Below are positions 17,441-26,496 of a stretch of 64,000 nucleotides of DNA, piece by piece. The stretch spans positions 1-64,000 of the forward strand of contig JAEURX010000025.1 of the NCBI GenBank assembly GCA_016788885.1, read 5' to 3'. This DNA is from Nitrospira sp. GTDB taxonomy: Bacteria > Nitrospirota > Nitrospiria > Nitrospirales > Nitrospiraceae. Below the pieces are notes generated by a model that did no database searches, was not told the DNA's origin, and worked only from the letters and a program-made list of their open reading frames with translations. Within the stretch, counting starts at the first letter, position 1, and each line of letters begins with the position of its first letter. The translations under genes and the position numbers were made by a program.

Positions 17441-19051
17441 TCATTTCGCAAAATCGACGAACCGACTCTCGCGGATCACGGTCACCTTGATTTGCCCAGG
17501 ATAGGTCAGCTCCTGCTCAATCTTCTTGGCCAAATCTCGAGACAACTGGAAACACTCCGGATCGGTCAGATCCTCCTGCTTGACGATGACGCGAATCTCA
17601 CGCCCGGCTTGAATCGCATACGCCTTCTGCACGCCCTTGTGAACGGTCGCCAGCGATTCCAGCTTCTCCAGGCGTTTCACGTATGACTCCAAGGCCTCAC
17701 GACGAGCACCCGGCCGCGCCGCCGACAGCGCTTCCGCCGCCGCCACAAGCACCGTCTCCGGACAAATCGGTTCCACCTGCTCGTGGTGCGCCGCGATCGC
17801 GTTCACGACCTTGGCATGTTCGCCGTATTTTTTCGCGATCTCCGCACCCAGCATGGCATGCGGCCCTTCTTCCTCGTGACTGACCGCTTTGCCGATATCG
17901 TGCAGCAAGGCGCCCCGCTTCGCGAGCTTGACGTCCAGTTTCAATTCCGACGCCATGATCCCGCAAATGTAAGCGGCTTCACGAGCATGGTACAGATTGT
18001 TCTGTCCATAACTGGTTCGGTACTTGAGCCGCCCCAGCACCTTGACCAGTTCCGGATGAAAATCGGACAGGCCGACCTCGAAGATAACCTTCTCCGCCTC
18101 TTCGATCATCAGCTTCTCGATGTCCGTCTTCACCTTCTCAACAATTTCCTCGATGCGGGTGGGATGGATTCGGCCGTCGTGCATGAGCCGCTCCAGCGAC
18201 ACTTTGGCGATCTCACGACGAAGGGGATCAAACCCTGAAATAATGACCGCCTCAGGTGTTTCATCGATAATGAGGTCAATGCCGGTGGCCGCTTCGATCG
18301 CTCGGATATTCCGTCCCTCACGACCGATAATTCGACCCTTCATGGCATCATTGGCGATGGGCACGACCGAGATCGTGGCCTCATTCACATAATCACGCGT
18401 CACCCGCTGGATCGAGCACGCGATGATCTCCCGCGCCTCCCGTTCGGCATTCTCTTTTGCCTCTTCAAGCAACCGCTTCGCCAGGCCTGCAGCTTCCAAC
18501 CGCGCCTGACTCTCCATCTCCTGAATCAGTTGCCGCTTGGCTTCGTCGGCCGTCAGACCGGCAACCCGCTCAAGCGCGTCGCGATGCTGCTTGAGCGCCT
18601 GCGCACAGGCAGCATCCTTCTGCGTCAGGGTCTCTTCCCGCTTGAGCAGTTCCTGCTCGCGCTTCAGCGCATCCTGCTCGCGCTTCTCGAGCAGACTCAG
18701 TTTTCGATCCAGCCCCTCTTCCCGCTGGGCAACCCGCCGTTCCGTGTTGGACACCTCAGCAAGTTTCGCCTTCTGTTCCTTTTCCAATTCGATTCGCGCT
18801 TGAAACACGAGGTCCTTGGCCTCTAACTTGGCCTCTTTCAGGAGATTCTCTGCTTCACGCTGAGCAGATTGAATCACCTGCGTCGATTGGTCCTCCGCCT
18901 CTGCCCGGCGAGCAAGCGCCGACCGTCGGCGCAACACTTCAAACAAGCCGGCACCGAGCGCCGCCCCTAACAATCCGACAATGATGTACGCAACAACGCT
19001 GAGAGAAATGGGAACCACCTCCCTTACAGCAGCGGGACAGCACGCTGTCAC
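17441..19051 (-). CDS. rny: Ribonuclease Y
   Basis: Membrane-anchored endoribonuclease that starts mRNA decay. Order of domains: one N-terminal membrane helix (VVAYIIVGLLGAALGAGLF), a long charged coiled coil rich in Glu, Arg and Lys, a KH RNA-binding domain (KGRIIGREGRNIRAIE) and an HD phosphohydrolase domain with HDIGKA. The start is uncertain: GTG at 19051 gives 536 aa, and a GTG about 11 codons later is also possible but overlaps its own ribosome site. Both keep the membrane helix. It is followed closely by the ymdB-type gene. Confidence 0.95.
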   Translation of the reverse strand: MTACCPAAVREVVPISLSVVAYIIVGLLGAALGAGLFEVLRRRSALARRAEAEDQSTQVIQSAQREAENLLKEAKLEAKDLVFQARIELEKEQKAKLAEVSNTERRVAQREEGLDRKLSLLEKREQDALKREQELLKREETLTQKDAACAQALKQHRDALERVAGLTADEAKRQLIQEMESQARLEAAGLAKRLLEEAKENAEREAREIIACSIQRVTRDYVNEATISVVPIANDAMKGRIIGREGRNIRAIEAATGIDLIIDETPEAVIISGFDPLRREIAKVSLERLMHDGRIHPTRIEEIVEKVKTDIEKLMIEEAEKVIFEVGLSDFHPELVKVLGRLKYRTSYGQNNLYHAREAAYICGIMASELKLDVKLAKRGALLHDIGKAVSHEEEGPHAMLGAEIAKKYGEHAKVVNAIAAHHEQVEPICPETVLVAAAEALSAARPGARREALESYVKRLEKLESLATVHKGVQKAYAIQAGREIRVIVKQEDLTDPECFQLSRDLAKKIEQELTYPGQIKVTVIRESRFVDFAK

Positions 19052-19171
19052 CCTGCATTTGATCGCGGTCAGTGTGATGAGGGGAGCGGAGACACGAGAA
19101 GGAATGTCGACGAGAGAAGAGAACGGCTTGACGACCTGAGCCGACTTAAACAGACCAGTGGAATCGCGCTG

Positions 19172-19435
19172 CTAATTCAAGTGGAGGAGTGGTCGGCCTC
19201 GACCTGAATCATCATACCGGTCTGCGCGTGCGCGCAGAGACCTGAGCCGTTTGGCATACAGATTCGATTGTACGGCGTCTCGAGCCCGCCATGAGGTGTT
19301 GCTGAATTGCCGACCGTCACTCGCCAACACCGAATGATGACGCACCCGACGCACGCACACGCGTGGCTGAGAGACTTGCCCCATCCACACACACAAGACC
19401 ACAATCACAAACAGAACAAAAACCAGCGATTCCAT
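19172..19435 (-). CDS. Doubtful small membrane protein (87 aa)
   Basis: An open frame in the gap between zapA and rny. The first 18 residues are strongly hydrophobic (FVLFVIVVLCVW), then the product is Arg/Ser-rich without motifs. No ribosome site is visible. The second half overlaps strong inverted repeats, so the sequence may be an RNA gene rather than a coding region. I list it because the N-terminal membrane segment looks non-random. Confidence 0.25.
   Translation of the reverse strand: MESLVFVLFVIVVLCVWMGQVSQPRVCVRRVRHHSVLASDGRQFSNTSWRARDAVQSNLYAKRLRSLRARADRYDDSGRGRPLLHLN
19209..19340 (-). ncRNA. Candidate structured RNA between zapA and rny (6S RNA position)
   Basis: The 521-bp gap 19052-19572 holds nested complementarity on the minus strand. 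An outer pairing joins 19330-19340 with 19209-19220 (TCATCAT with ATGATGA plus CGG with CCG). An inner stem joins 19325-19331 (GGTGTTG) with 19295-19301 (CAACACC), although it overlaps the outer arm by two bases. A strong hairpin lies at 19219-19242 (GGTC-TGCGCG against CGCGCA-GACC with a two-base bulge). The 6S RNA gene is found just downstream of zapA in many bacteria, so this is the natural place to look. I could not match 6S consensus loops, and the rest of the gap shows nothing clear. Confidence 0.3.
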
Positions 19436-19572
19436 ATGTTTAGTGCTCAGCTACCGTCGTCAGAATTTCCGCTCTTGTCCGAAGCTTCCTTTCCTCTCCT
19501 GCACTTGCTGACCCTCAGGTCGAAACAACCAGGAAACGATAACAAAGCACTACTATGAAAGCAAGGCGAAAC

Positions 19573-19869
19573 TCACCGCGACAGGATAGACGGCATCTGC
19601 TGATCGATGGACTCCATGAGGGATGCCACGCGGCGATCGGCATCGGCTTCATCCTGTCGAAACCTCCGTTCGGATTCCATCAACTCATGCGCGAGATTGA
19701 ATGCGGCAAGGACGGCCAGCTTGGCCGGGGTGGCCGACCGCATCCCGGCCGCCACCTGCTTCATCTGTTTGTCGACCATCTCGGCCAATTGCTTCACGTA
19801 GGACTCGTCGGCCTCGCCATTGACGCTGTACCGTTGGCCGTAGATCTCCACGTCGATGGTTTTAGTCAA
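19573..19869 (-). CDS. zapA: Cell division protein ZapA
   Basis: Promotes bundling of FtsZ protofilaments at the division site. The 98-residue product has the globular N-terminal part (TIDVEIYGQRYSVNGEAD, then YVKQLAEMVDKQM) and a helical C-terminus that forms coiled coil. There is no ATG near the family start; a TTG at 19869 follows AAGGAGG by a suitable gap and overlaps the upstream zapB stop, so I take it as start. Translational coupling to zapB is likely. Confidence 0.88.
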   Translation of the reverse strand: MTKTIDVEIYGQRYSVNGEADESYVKQLAEMVDKQMKQVAAGMRSATPAKLAVLAAFNLAHELMESERRFRQDEADADRRVASLMESIDQQMPSILSR

Positions 19870-20116
19870 ACGCCACCTCCTTGGGTTCATCCAGGCATTC
19901 CAACAAATCAATTTCCCCGAGCACCTTTTCGATCCGCGCCCGGATATCCAGACGCTCCTGTTCCCATCGACGATTTTCGTCATCGCGCACAGCAACCCGC
20001 TCGCGTGCCAGACGGAGTTCGTCTTCGAGCGAGGTGTTCTTCCGCTTGAGATCCTGCACGAGTTTCACGAGGTCACGAATGCGAAGTTCAAGGGCGTCGA
20101 GACGATCTAGAGTCAT
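19862..20116 (-). CDS. zapB: Coiled-coil division protein, ZapB-like
   Basis: An 84-residue, almost entirely helical protein (LDALELRIRDLVKLVQDL, NTSLEDELRLAR and similar heptads). Length, composition and position just upstream of zapA fit ZapB, which links ZapA to the Z-ring layer. Sequence alone is weak because coiled coils look alike. The ATG at 20116 is preferred: an earlier in-frame start at 20197 would lie inside the promoter. Its stop overlaps the zapA TTG. Confidence 0.7.
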   Translation of the reverse strand: MTLDRLDALELRIRDLVKLVQDLKRKNTSLEDELRLARERVAVRDDENRRWEQERLDIRARIEKVLGEIDLLECLDEPKEVAFD

Positions 20117-20168
20117 GATTATGTCCTCATCACAAAGTGGTGGTTCTGCGCTGGCTGAATGGGGGCGA

Positions 20169-20197
20169 AATATAGAAAGTTCATCTCCCCTTGTCAA
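20169..20197 (-). promoter_or_regulatory. Strong sigma-70 promoter for zapB-zapA
   Basis: Minus strand: consensus TTGACA (20197-20192), a spacer of 17 bp and TATATT (20174-20169). Predicted start near 20162 leaves a leader of about 46 nt before the zapB ATG. This is the best-matching housekeeping promoter in the window. Confidence 0.75.
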
Positions 20198-20211
20198 GAA
20201 AACGGCGCCCG

Positions 20212-22449
20212 TTACGACGTCCCGTTGTGGAGGCGTCGATATTCTCCGTAACTGCGCAACACTCGCTTCACATAGAGCCGCGTCTCCTGGTAAGGAATCA
20301 ATTCCACGAACTCATCCTGCTCCCGTCCCCGATGGACGGCAATCCAACTATTCACGGCGATCGGTCCGGCATTGTATGCCGCCACGGCATGGGCGAGGTT
20401 CCCACCGTATTGCTCGAGCAACTGCCCCAGGTAGCGGACCCCCAGGCGAATATTCGTCTCCTGATCGAACAATTCTTCCCGACCGACAGTGGGAAAGCCA
20501 TACCGCTGAGCCACGGCATTGGCCGTCACCGGCATCAACTGCATCAAGCCCACTGCTCCGACCACGGAGACTGCCTTCTCGTCATATTGACTCTCCTCGC
20601 GGATAATCGCAGCGGCCAGGTAAGGATCCACTGCCGTGACACCTTGCGCCGCAATGGTCGGCACCAGGCCGGTGGGATAGGCCACGGTCCATAGCGCCGG
20701 CGCCGTCGGGAGACCGCTTCGTTCCAATTTGTCTTTGAAGTGCACCTTCGCCACCCGGAGAGCCGGGTGGTAGGCTCCCACCTCACTGAGCATCGTGGAA
20801 AAGGCCAACAAGACATCCTGATCCCGACTGTATTGCTCCGTGAGCGCCCCTAATTCGCGTGCCGCATCCTGACCAAAGCCGAGCACCTTCAGTTCGATCC
20901 CCCGCTGATAGAACGCATGTTTTTCAATTTCAGGACGCCGATTCTGCGGCAACCGGTCCGACTCATCCCCCGCAGGACGGTCCAGCGTCGAGACCGAGGG
21001 CGTGACCGGCGGCAGCGAGACGCGGCGAGAAGCCAGCTGACAGTAGTAACTGTAGGCATGCCGCTGGCACACGCGAGCATACTGTTCCCCAACGGCGGCA
21101 TGTTTGCTATGCTCATCGGCCCGCGCCGCCCAATACATGGCCTGCGGTTCGAACCCATTGACGTGCAACTCGACCACCGCACGAAACGTCTCGGCTGCCT
21201 CCCGGTACCGGGCAGTTCGATATTGCGTCCAACCGGCACGCCAGAGCCCCTCTGCCCGCTGGCTTGGAGACTCGCCCAGTTTCGCCACTTGATGGAACAT
21301 CGCGATCGCATCATCGAACCGGCCTTGATCCTCCAGCCACACCCCGGCAAACAGGTGCACCATTGCGCGCTGGTCACCGGCCAAGGAGCCCTGAGCCACG
21401 GATCGGGCCAACTCAATCAGTTTCTCGCCCTGGCCCTGCCGTAAATAGACCCGGGCCAGCCAAACCGAGGCCTCAGCGGACTCCTGAACCCGGTCCGCGA
21501 CCAATCCGCGAAAGGCTTCACGGGCCTGGTCATACTGCTTGAGCCGCACATAGGCCACGCCCAGTTTCAGTCGAGCATCGAACCGGCGAGGATGAGCGGG
21601 AGCCATCGCCAGAAATCGACGCAACTCCTCGACGGCCTCCGCCTGCATTGAGAGCCCAAGGAACGCCTGCGCGCGGATGGCGTGGTCATCGGCGGTCGGA
21701 GCCCAGGACTCACCACCCAACGACGCATCCAAACGCGCCTTCGCCTCTTTGGCCTCAGGGGACTGGGGATAGCGGAGCCAGAGCTGCTTAAGAACAGTGC
21801 GGGCTTCCGACGGCCGGTTCTCCTTGACGTGACAGTCTGCCTGATGCCACAGCGCCACCGGAGCGCTCGCGTCTTTATCCGCAAGGGTCACCGCTCGATC
21901 CAACCACTCGACCGCACGAGCACACACATTTCCGCTGTACCAGGCCTCGCCCGTGCGATACGCGGCTTTGGCAAGGAGGTTGGAGTCCGGCACGAGCTTG
22001 GGAATCATCTCCAACAACTCGGCAGCCTGAATCGGCTCGTTTTGCTTTACCAACGCCTCTGCGATCCACAGCCGGAGGTAGTCGTCGATGATCGGCAGGT
22101 CCGCTTGTACGGCACGCAGTAGCTTCGCAGCCTCGACCGGGTCTCGCTCGGTCATCAACACCCCGAGCACGACCCCAGCCCGTTTCGCCCAGATGGTCGA
22201 GGGAAACAGATCGATCACCGAACGCAGTTGCTCGACCTTCAGCAGCAGCGCCTGATCGCGCTGAGGAAGGGAACCGGAACGCTCATTGATCGCAACGGCC
22301 GAACGAAAGCAGTCTTCAGCGGAGACGCACAGCGGAGGAGACGCAGGGAGCGGACGCGGCGACTCGGCCGTGGCCGTCAGAAACAGGCTCGACAGTAGAA
22401 GCCACACGGCGAGGGTTGCCAAACTGGTCCGCCAAGGAAGTGCGGTCAC
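20212..22449 (-). CDS. Soluble lytic murein transglycosylase with TPR-like region
   Basis: Periplasmic enzyme (745 aa) that cleaves peptidoglycan glycan strands to 1,6-anhydro ends. It has a signal peptide (residues 1-28), about 500 residues of helical TPR-like repeats, and a C-terminal SLT domain. In the SLT domain the catalytic Glu is in IIREESQYD, followed by GAVGLMQLMP, NIRLGVRYLGQLL and AVAAYNAGP, all family signatures. The start is GTG. The layout resembles Slt70, where the superhelical part positions the enzyme on the cell wall. Confidence 0.93.
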   Translation of the reverse strand: MTALPWRTSLATLAVWLLLSSLFLTATAESPRPLPASPPLCVSAEDCFRSAVAINERSGSLPQRDQALLLKVEQLRSVIDLFPSTIWAKRAGVVLGVLMTERDPVEAAKLLRAVQADLPIIDDYLRLWIAEALVKQNEPIQAAELLEMIPKLVPDSNLLAKAAYRTGEAWYSGNVCARAVEWLDRAVTLADKDASAPVALWHQADCHVKENRPSEARTVLKQLWLRYPQSPEAKEAKARLDASLGGESWAPTADDHAIRAQAFLGLSMQAEAVEELRRFLAMAPAHPRRFDARLKLGVAYVRLKQYDQAREAFRGLVADRVQESAEASVWLARVYLRQGQGEKLIELARSVAQGSLAGDQRAMVHLFAGVWLEDQGRFDDAIAMFHQVAKLGESPSQRAEGLWRAGWTQYRTARYREAAETFRAVVELHVNGFEPQAMYWAARADEHSKHAAVGEQYARVCQRHAYSYYCQLASRRVSLPPVTPSVSTLDRPAGDESDRLPQNRRPEIEKHAFYQRGIELKVLGFGQDAARELGALTEQYSRDQDVLLAFSTMLSEVGAYHPALRVAKVHFKDKLERSGLPTAPALWTVAYPTGLVPTIAAQGVTAVDPYLAAAIIREESQYDEKAVSVVGAVGLMQLMPVTANAVAQRYGFPTVGREELFDQETNIRLGVRYLGQLLEQYGGNLAHAVAAYNAGPIAVNSWIAVHRGREQDEFVELIPYQETRLYVKRVLRSYGEYRRLHNGTS

Positions 22450-22482
22450 AATCCCGTCCTGAACAGCAGGTGAGCCGGCACC

Positions 22483-22488
22483 ATTATA
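22483..22488 (-). promoter_or_regulatory. Candidate -10 box for the lytic transglycosylase gene
   Basis: Perfect TATAAT on the minus strand, 34 nt upstream of the GTG start. No clear -35. It is divergent from the rlmN promoter. Confidence 0.4.
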
Positions 22489-22525
22489 ACGTACTGCCGC
22501 ACAAACGCGACCAACTTCAGCTTGC

Positions 22526-22555
22526 TTGTCACAAGTTTTTTCCCTGTGCTAGGCT
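22526..22555 (+). promoter_or_regulatory. Candidate promoter giving a leaderless rlmN mRNA
   Basis: TTGTCA (22526-22531), an 18-bp spacer and TAGGCT (22550-22555) preceded by TGC, an extended -10. Only 5 bp separate the -10 from the rlmN ATG and there is no ribosome site, so transcription would begin at or next to the ATG. Confidence 0.45.
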
Positions 22556-22560
22556 CCAGC

Positions 22561-23649
22561 ATGATTCAGCACAGCCCCGCACGCCCCAACCTCCTTGCAT
22601 TGACGCAGTCGGGCATGGCGGCCTATGTCGCCTCGCTCGGCTGGCCGGCCTACCGCGCTTCACAAATTCTTCGCTGGCTCTACCAGGAACGCGTTCGCAC
22701 CTTCGCCGCGATGAGTAATCTTCCGCAGAAAGATCGTGACTACCTCGCTGCCCACTGCACCATCGAACGGACCTCACACATTCAGATCTTTTCGTCGCAA
22801 GACGGCACGAAAAAATTCGTTCTGACGCTGGCCGACGGCAATCAAGTCGAATGTGTCCTCATCCCGGACGAGGAGCGGCTCACCCTCTGCCTCTCCACCC
22901 AGGTCGGCTGCACCTTGGATTGCGGATTCTGCCTGACCGGGACGCTGGGGCTCCGACGCAATCTCCGCGCGCATGAGATCGTGGATCAGGTGCTGCTCGC
23001 CCAGGACCATTTACAAGCACGTGAGCGGCTAACGAACTTGGTCTTCATGGGCATGGGGGAACCTCTGGCGAATCTTGATGCCGTGGCCGACGCCGTCACA
23101 TGCCTCACCGATCACACCTGGGGGCTCGGCATCTCCGCCCGACGCATCACGATCTCGACGGCAGGACTCGCCTCACGCATCAAAGACGTGGCGCCACTGA
23201 AAGTGAATCTCGCGATCTCGCTCAACGCCACGACCGACGACCTGCGGCAACAGATCATGCCGGCCGCGAACCGGCTCCATTCGATTCAGGCCCTGCTCGC
23301 CGCCTGCCGCGCGTACCCGCTCGGGGACCGCGATCGCCTGACCTTCGAATATGTGCTCCTCGCTGAGGTCAATGACCGGGCTGAAGATGCTACCCGCCTC
23401 GTCAAACTTCTCCGAGACCTTCGATGTAAGGTCAACCTGATCGCCTTCAACCCCTTCCCCGGCAGCGCGTATCGGCGCCCATCTGATGTCGCCATTGATG
23501 CGTTTCAAGCCATCCTCCGCCGGGGCCGTCTCGATGTCTACCTTCGTCGAAGCCGTGGCCGAGACGTCCTGGGCGCCTGTGGCCAACTCGGCCGACTCGA
23601 GACCGGCGAGGGAGCGGTTGCCTTGACACAGATTCAAGCCCGTTGTTAG
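22561..23649 (+). CDS. rlmN: 23S rRNA (adenine-2503-C2)-methyltransferase, radical SAM
   Basis: Dual-specificity methyltransferase acting on 23S rRNA A2503 and some tRNAs. The [4Fe-4S] radical SAM motif is C117-x3-C121-x2-C124. FMGMGEPLAN, the substrate-binding NLAISLNA and the C-terminal GACGQL region with its reactive Cys are all present. Length from this ATG is 362 aa, normal. A TTG at 22522 in frame would lie over the promoter and is rejected. Confidence 0.95.
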   Translation: MIQHSPARPNLLALTQSGMAAYVASLGWPAYRASQILRWLYQERVRTFAAMSNLPQKDRDYLAAHCTIERTSHIQIFSSQDGTKKFVLTLADGNQVECVLIPDEERLTLCLSTQVGCTLDCGFCLTGTLGLRRNLRAHEIVDQVLLAQDHLQARERLTNLVFMGMGEPLANLDAVADAVTCLTDHTWGLGISARRITISTAGLASRIKDVAPLKVNLAISLNATTDDLRQQIMPAANRLHSIQALLAACRAYPLGDRDRLTFEYVLLAEVNDRAEDATRLVKLLRDLRCKVNLIAFNPFPGSAYRRPSDVAIDAFQAILRRGRLDVYLRRSRGRDVLGACGQLGRLETGEGAVALTQIQARC

Positions 23650-23652
23650 CAT
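23623..23652 (+). promoter_or_regulatory. Possible promoter for the M16 peptidase pair
   Basis: TTGACA (23623-23628), 18-bp spacer and TAGCAT (23647-23652), inside the end of rlmN. The -10 is 11 bp from the ATG at 23664, giving a leader of about 5 nt at most. Confidence 0.3.
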
Positions 23653-23663
23653 GAATCCCGTAC

Positions 23664-25055
23664 ATGACTAAACAGAGTTCACTCCCCAATTCGGCGCGCG
23701 CTCACTGCTCGGTTCTAGCCTGCTCGCTGCTTGGTCTCCTCCTCTCGCTCGGTCAGCCTTCATCCAGCCATGCCGTCGACCCCAAGGAATACACCCTGTC
23801 CAACGACATGAAGGTGATCCTCGTCGAGGTTCCGAAGGCGCCCGTTGCCACGGTGCAGGTCTGGTACAAGGTGGGATCACGGAATGAGGTCATGGGCCGG
23901 GCCGGACTCTCGCACATGCTGGAACATATGATGTTCAAAGGCACGGCGAAGTACCCCAAGGGCACATTCTCGCGCCTGGTGCGCAAGAACGGCGGCATGG
24001 ACAACGCGTTTACCAGTCAGGACTTCACGGCCTATTTCGAAAATCTCGCGGCGGATCGCGTGACCTTGGCCCTCGAACTCGAGGCGGACCGGATGCAGGG
24101 ACTTATTCTCGACGCCAACGAATTTAAGACCGAGCGGGAAGTGGTCAAGGAAGAGCGTCGTCTCCGGAACGAAGACGATCCTCAAGGCGCACTGGTCGAA
24201 GCCCTCTTCGCCCAAGCCTTCATGAGTCATCCCTATCATTGGCCTGTGATCGGATGGTTTTCCGACCTCGATGCCATGAACCTCGATGATCTCCAACGCC
24301 ACTATGACACCTATTACTCGCCGAACAATGCCACGCTGGTCGTCGTCGGCGATATCAAGGCGGAAGCGTTGCTGCCGGTCATCGCCCGACTCTTCGAGCC
24401 AATTCCGAAAGGTCCGTCGCCGAAAACACTGACTGTCACCGAGGGGCCGCAACGGGGGGAGCGCCGCTTCCTCCTGAAGCGCGAGGCCCAGGTCCCCTTT
24501 GTCATGATGGGATACCGGGTCCCGAACTACACCAGTGACGACTCCTATGCGCTGAACGTCCTCGAATCGATTTTGTCCCATGGCAAGAGTGCCAGGCTCT
24601 ATCAGAGCCTCGTCTACGAACAAAAAACGGCCTTGGCCGTGGGAGCCGATTATGGGTTGATGCAGGCCGATCCGGGGCTGTTTTACTTCTATGCCGTCGT
24701 AAAACCCGGCGAAAAAGTCGAAGCCGTCGAGGACGCCGTTGCGAAAGAGATCCAGCGCCTCCAAGCAGAGCCCCCGACTGACCTCGAGCTACAGCGGGCG
24801 AAAAATCAGATCGAGGCGGCCCACATTTTTGAGCAGGATTCCAACTTCCGGCAGGCCATGTTGTTAGGGGAAGCCGAAACGATCGGTGCCGGTTGGCGAA
24901 AAGTCAGTCAGTTTGTCGAACGAACTAGGGCCGTCACTGCCCAAGATGTCCAGCGGGTGGCCTCGCAATATCTGACGGCCGACATGCGCACGACGGGGAC
25001 CCTGATTCCGCTCCCTCCGCAAACCCAGTCGGCGTTACCGCCACCCTCCCACTAG
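23664..25055 (+). CDS. M16 family zinc peptidase, catalytic subunit
   Basis: Exported inverzincin peptidase (463 aa). A signal peptide (residues about 1-37, ending SSHA) precedes two M16 domains. The zinc motif HxxEH is intact as H84-M-L-E87-H88, and the downstream third-ligand helix (EREVVKEERR) is present. It is followed after 13 bp by a second M16 protein without the zinc motif, so the two likely form a heterodimer like mitochondrial processing peptidase or Sphingomonas M16 pairs. The substrate is unknown; small peptides in the periplasm are likely. Confidence 0.9.
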   Translation: MTKQSSLPNSARAHCSVLACSLLGLLLSLGQPSSSHAVDPKEYTLSNDMKVILVEVPKAPVATVQVWYKVGSRNEVMGRAGLSHMLEHMMFKGTAKYPKGTFSRLVRKNGGMDNAFTSQDFTAYFENLAADRVTLALELEADRMQGLILDANEFKTEREVVKEERRLRNEDDPQGALVEALFAQAFMSHPYHWPVIGWFSDLDAMNLDDLQRHYDTYYSPNNATLVVVGDIKAEALLPVIARLFEPIPKGPSPKTLTVTEGPQRGERRFLLKREAQVPFVMMGYRVPNYTSDDSYALNVLESILSHGKSARLYQSLVYEQKTALAVGADYGLMQADPGLFYFYAVVKPGEKVEAVEDAVAKEIQRLQAEPPTDLELQRAKNQIEAAHIFEQDSNFRQAMLLGEAETIGAGWRKVSQFVERTRAVTAQDVQRVASQYLTADMRTTGTLIPLPPQTQSALPPPSH

Positions 25056-25068
25056 TGAGCCACTGCAG

Positions 25069-26451
25069 ATGACACGACGACAAGGTCCCGTTTCGCCGAA
25101 CAGTCAGCACAGGAGCCGGTCCAGCGTCAGGGTCCTGACCGGCCTGTTCTGTTTCGCACTCTGTCTTCCTGCGGCCTGGGTGCAGGCCGCGGACATCACG
25201 CCGACGCGTTCTGTCACCGCCAATGGCATGACCGTGTTATTCCTGGAACAGCACTTTCTCCCAACCGTCGAGATACATGCACTGGTCAAAGTCGGATCGG
25301 CCCAGGATCCGCCGGACAAAGCCGGCTTGGCGAACCTTACGGCAAGCCTGTTGGATGAAGGCACCCTCACTCGGACCTCCCGGCAAATCGCCGAACAAAT
25401 CGATTTCGTAGGAGGGTCGCTTGAGGCCCATGCCTCAGAAGACTACACCACCGCTTCGACACGCGTGCTCAAGAAAGATGCGGACCTCGGGTTTACACTC
25501 CTAGCCGACATACTCCAACACCCGGCGTTCCACAAACAGGAATTCGAGCGTGTGCGGACACAGATTCTCGGCGAAATCGTCAGTGATGACGACGATCCGG
25601 GCAACGTGGCGATGAAAGCATTTCACCAGTTGATTTTCCACGGCCACCCCTACAGCTGGCCGGCGCATGGCACCGAGGACACGCTGAACAAAATCACCGT
25701 GGCCGACGTACAGCAATTCCATGCCCGAGAATATGTGCCCAACCAGACCATTCTTGTCGTGGTCGGAGACTTGACCCAAGAGCAGGCATCGGCACTCGTG
25801 CAGACGCATTTCGGTTCATGGAAGAAAGGGACGCCCTCGCTCGCCCAACTCAAGAAGCCGTCCCCACTCGACCGCAAGATGGTCCAGTTGATTGAGAAAG
25901 ATCTGACACAATCCACAATCGTGCTCGGTCATACCGGCGTCAGTCGCATCAACCCGGACTACTATGCGATCACGGTCATGAACTATATTCTGGGCGCCGG
26001 CGGATTCTCCTCGCGCCTGATGGATTCTATTCGCGACAAACAAGGCCTGGCTTACGGCATCATGAGCCAGTTCGATTCGCGAGTCATGCCCGGCGCGTTC
26101 TTCATCAGCCTGCAGACCCGGACTGACGTCACGAATCAGGCCATTACGAGTGTGCTGGCGGAGATCAAGACGATCCGCGAAACCCCGGTCACGGATCAGG
26201 AGCTCGGCGAAGCGAAATCCTTCATCGTCGGCAGCTTTCCGCTGCGCATCGATTCGAGCGCCAAGTTGGCCAACGTCCTCGCCCAGGTGGAGCTGTACAA
26301 CCTTGGCTTGGACTACTTTACGAGTTATCCTAAAGCTATCGAAAAGGTCACCAAGGACGATGTCCTCCGTGTGGCCAAACAATACCTCGACCCGCAACAC
26401 TACGCCCTGGTCGTCGTCGGGTCGATTGCGAAGGCCAAGGTCAAACAGTAA
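25069..26451 (+). CDS. M16 family peptidase-like protein, non-catalytic subunit
   Basis: Exported M16-fold protein (460 aa) with a signal peptide ending in VQAAD (about residue 40). Where the zinc motif should be, the sequence reads AGLANLTASLLDEGT, so the HxxEH ligands are missing. The C-terminal half has the typical YAITVMNYILGAGGFSSRLM and IRDKQGLAYG signatures, which include the Arg/Tyr substrate-binding region used by inactive partners. It probably completes the active site of the preceding protein. Confidence 0.9.
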   Translation: MTRRQGPVSPNSQHRSRSSVRVLTGLFCFALCLPAAWVQAADITPTRSVTANGMTVLFLEQHFLPTVEIHALVKVGSAQDPPDKAGLANLTASLLDEGTLTRTSRQIAEQIDFVGGSLEAHASEDYTTASTRVLKKDADLGFTLLADILQHPAFHKQEFERVRTQILGEIVSDDDDPGNVAMKAFHQLIFHGHPYSWPAHGTEDTLNKITVADVQQFHAREYVPNQTILVVVGDLTQEQASALVQTHFGSWKKGTPSLAQLKKPSPLDRKMVQLIEKDLTQSTIVLGHTGVSRINPDYYAITVMNYILGAGGFSSRLMDSIRDKQGLAYGIMSQFDSRVMPGAFFISLQTRTDVTNQAITSVLAEIKTIRETPVTDQELGEAKSFIVGSFPLRIDSSAKLANVLAQVELYNLGLDYFTSYPKAIEKVTKDDVLRVAKQYLDPQHYALVVVGSIAKAKVKQ

Positions 26452-26496
26452 GCGGCAGCCTTCGACTCGCACACAATCGTCTCCCTCTGGATCTCC

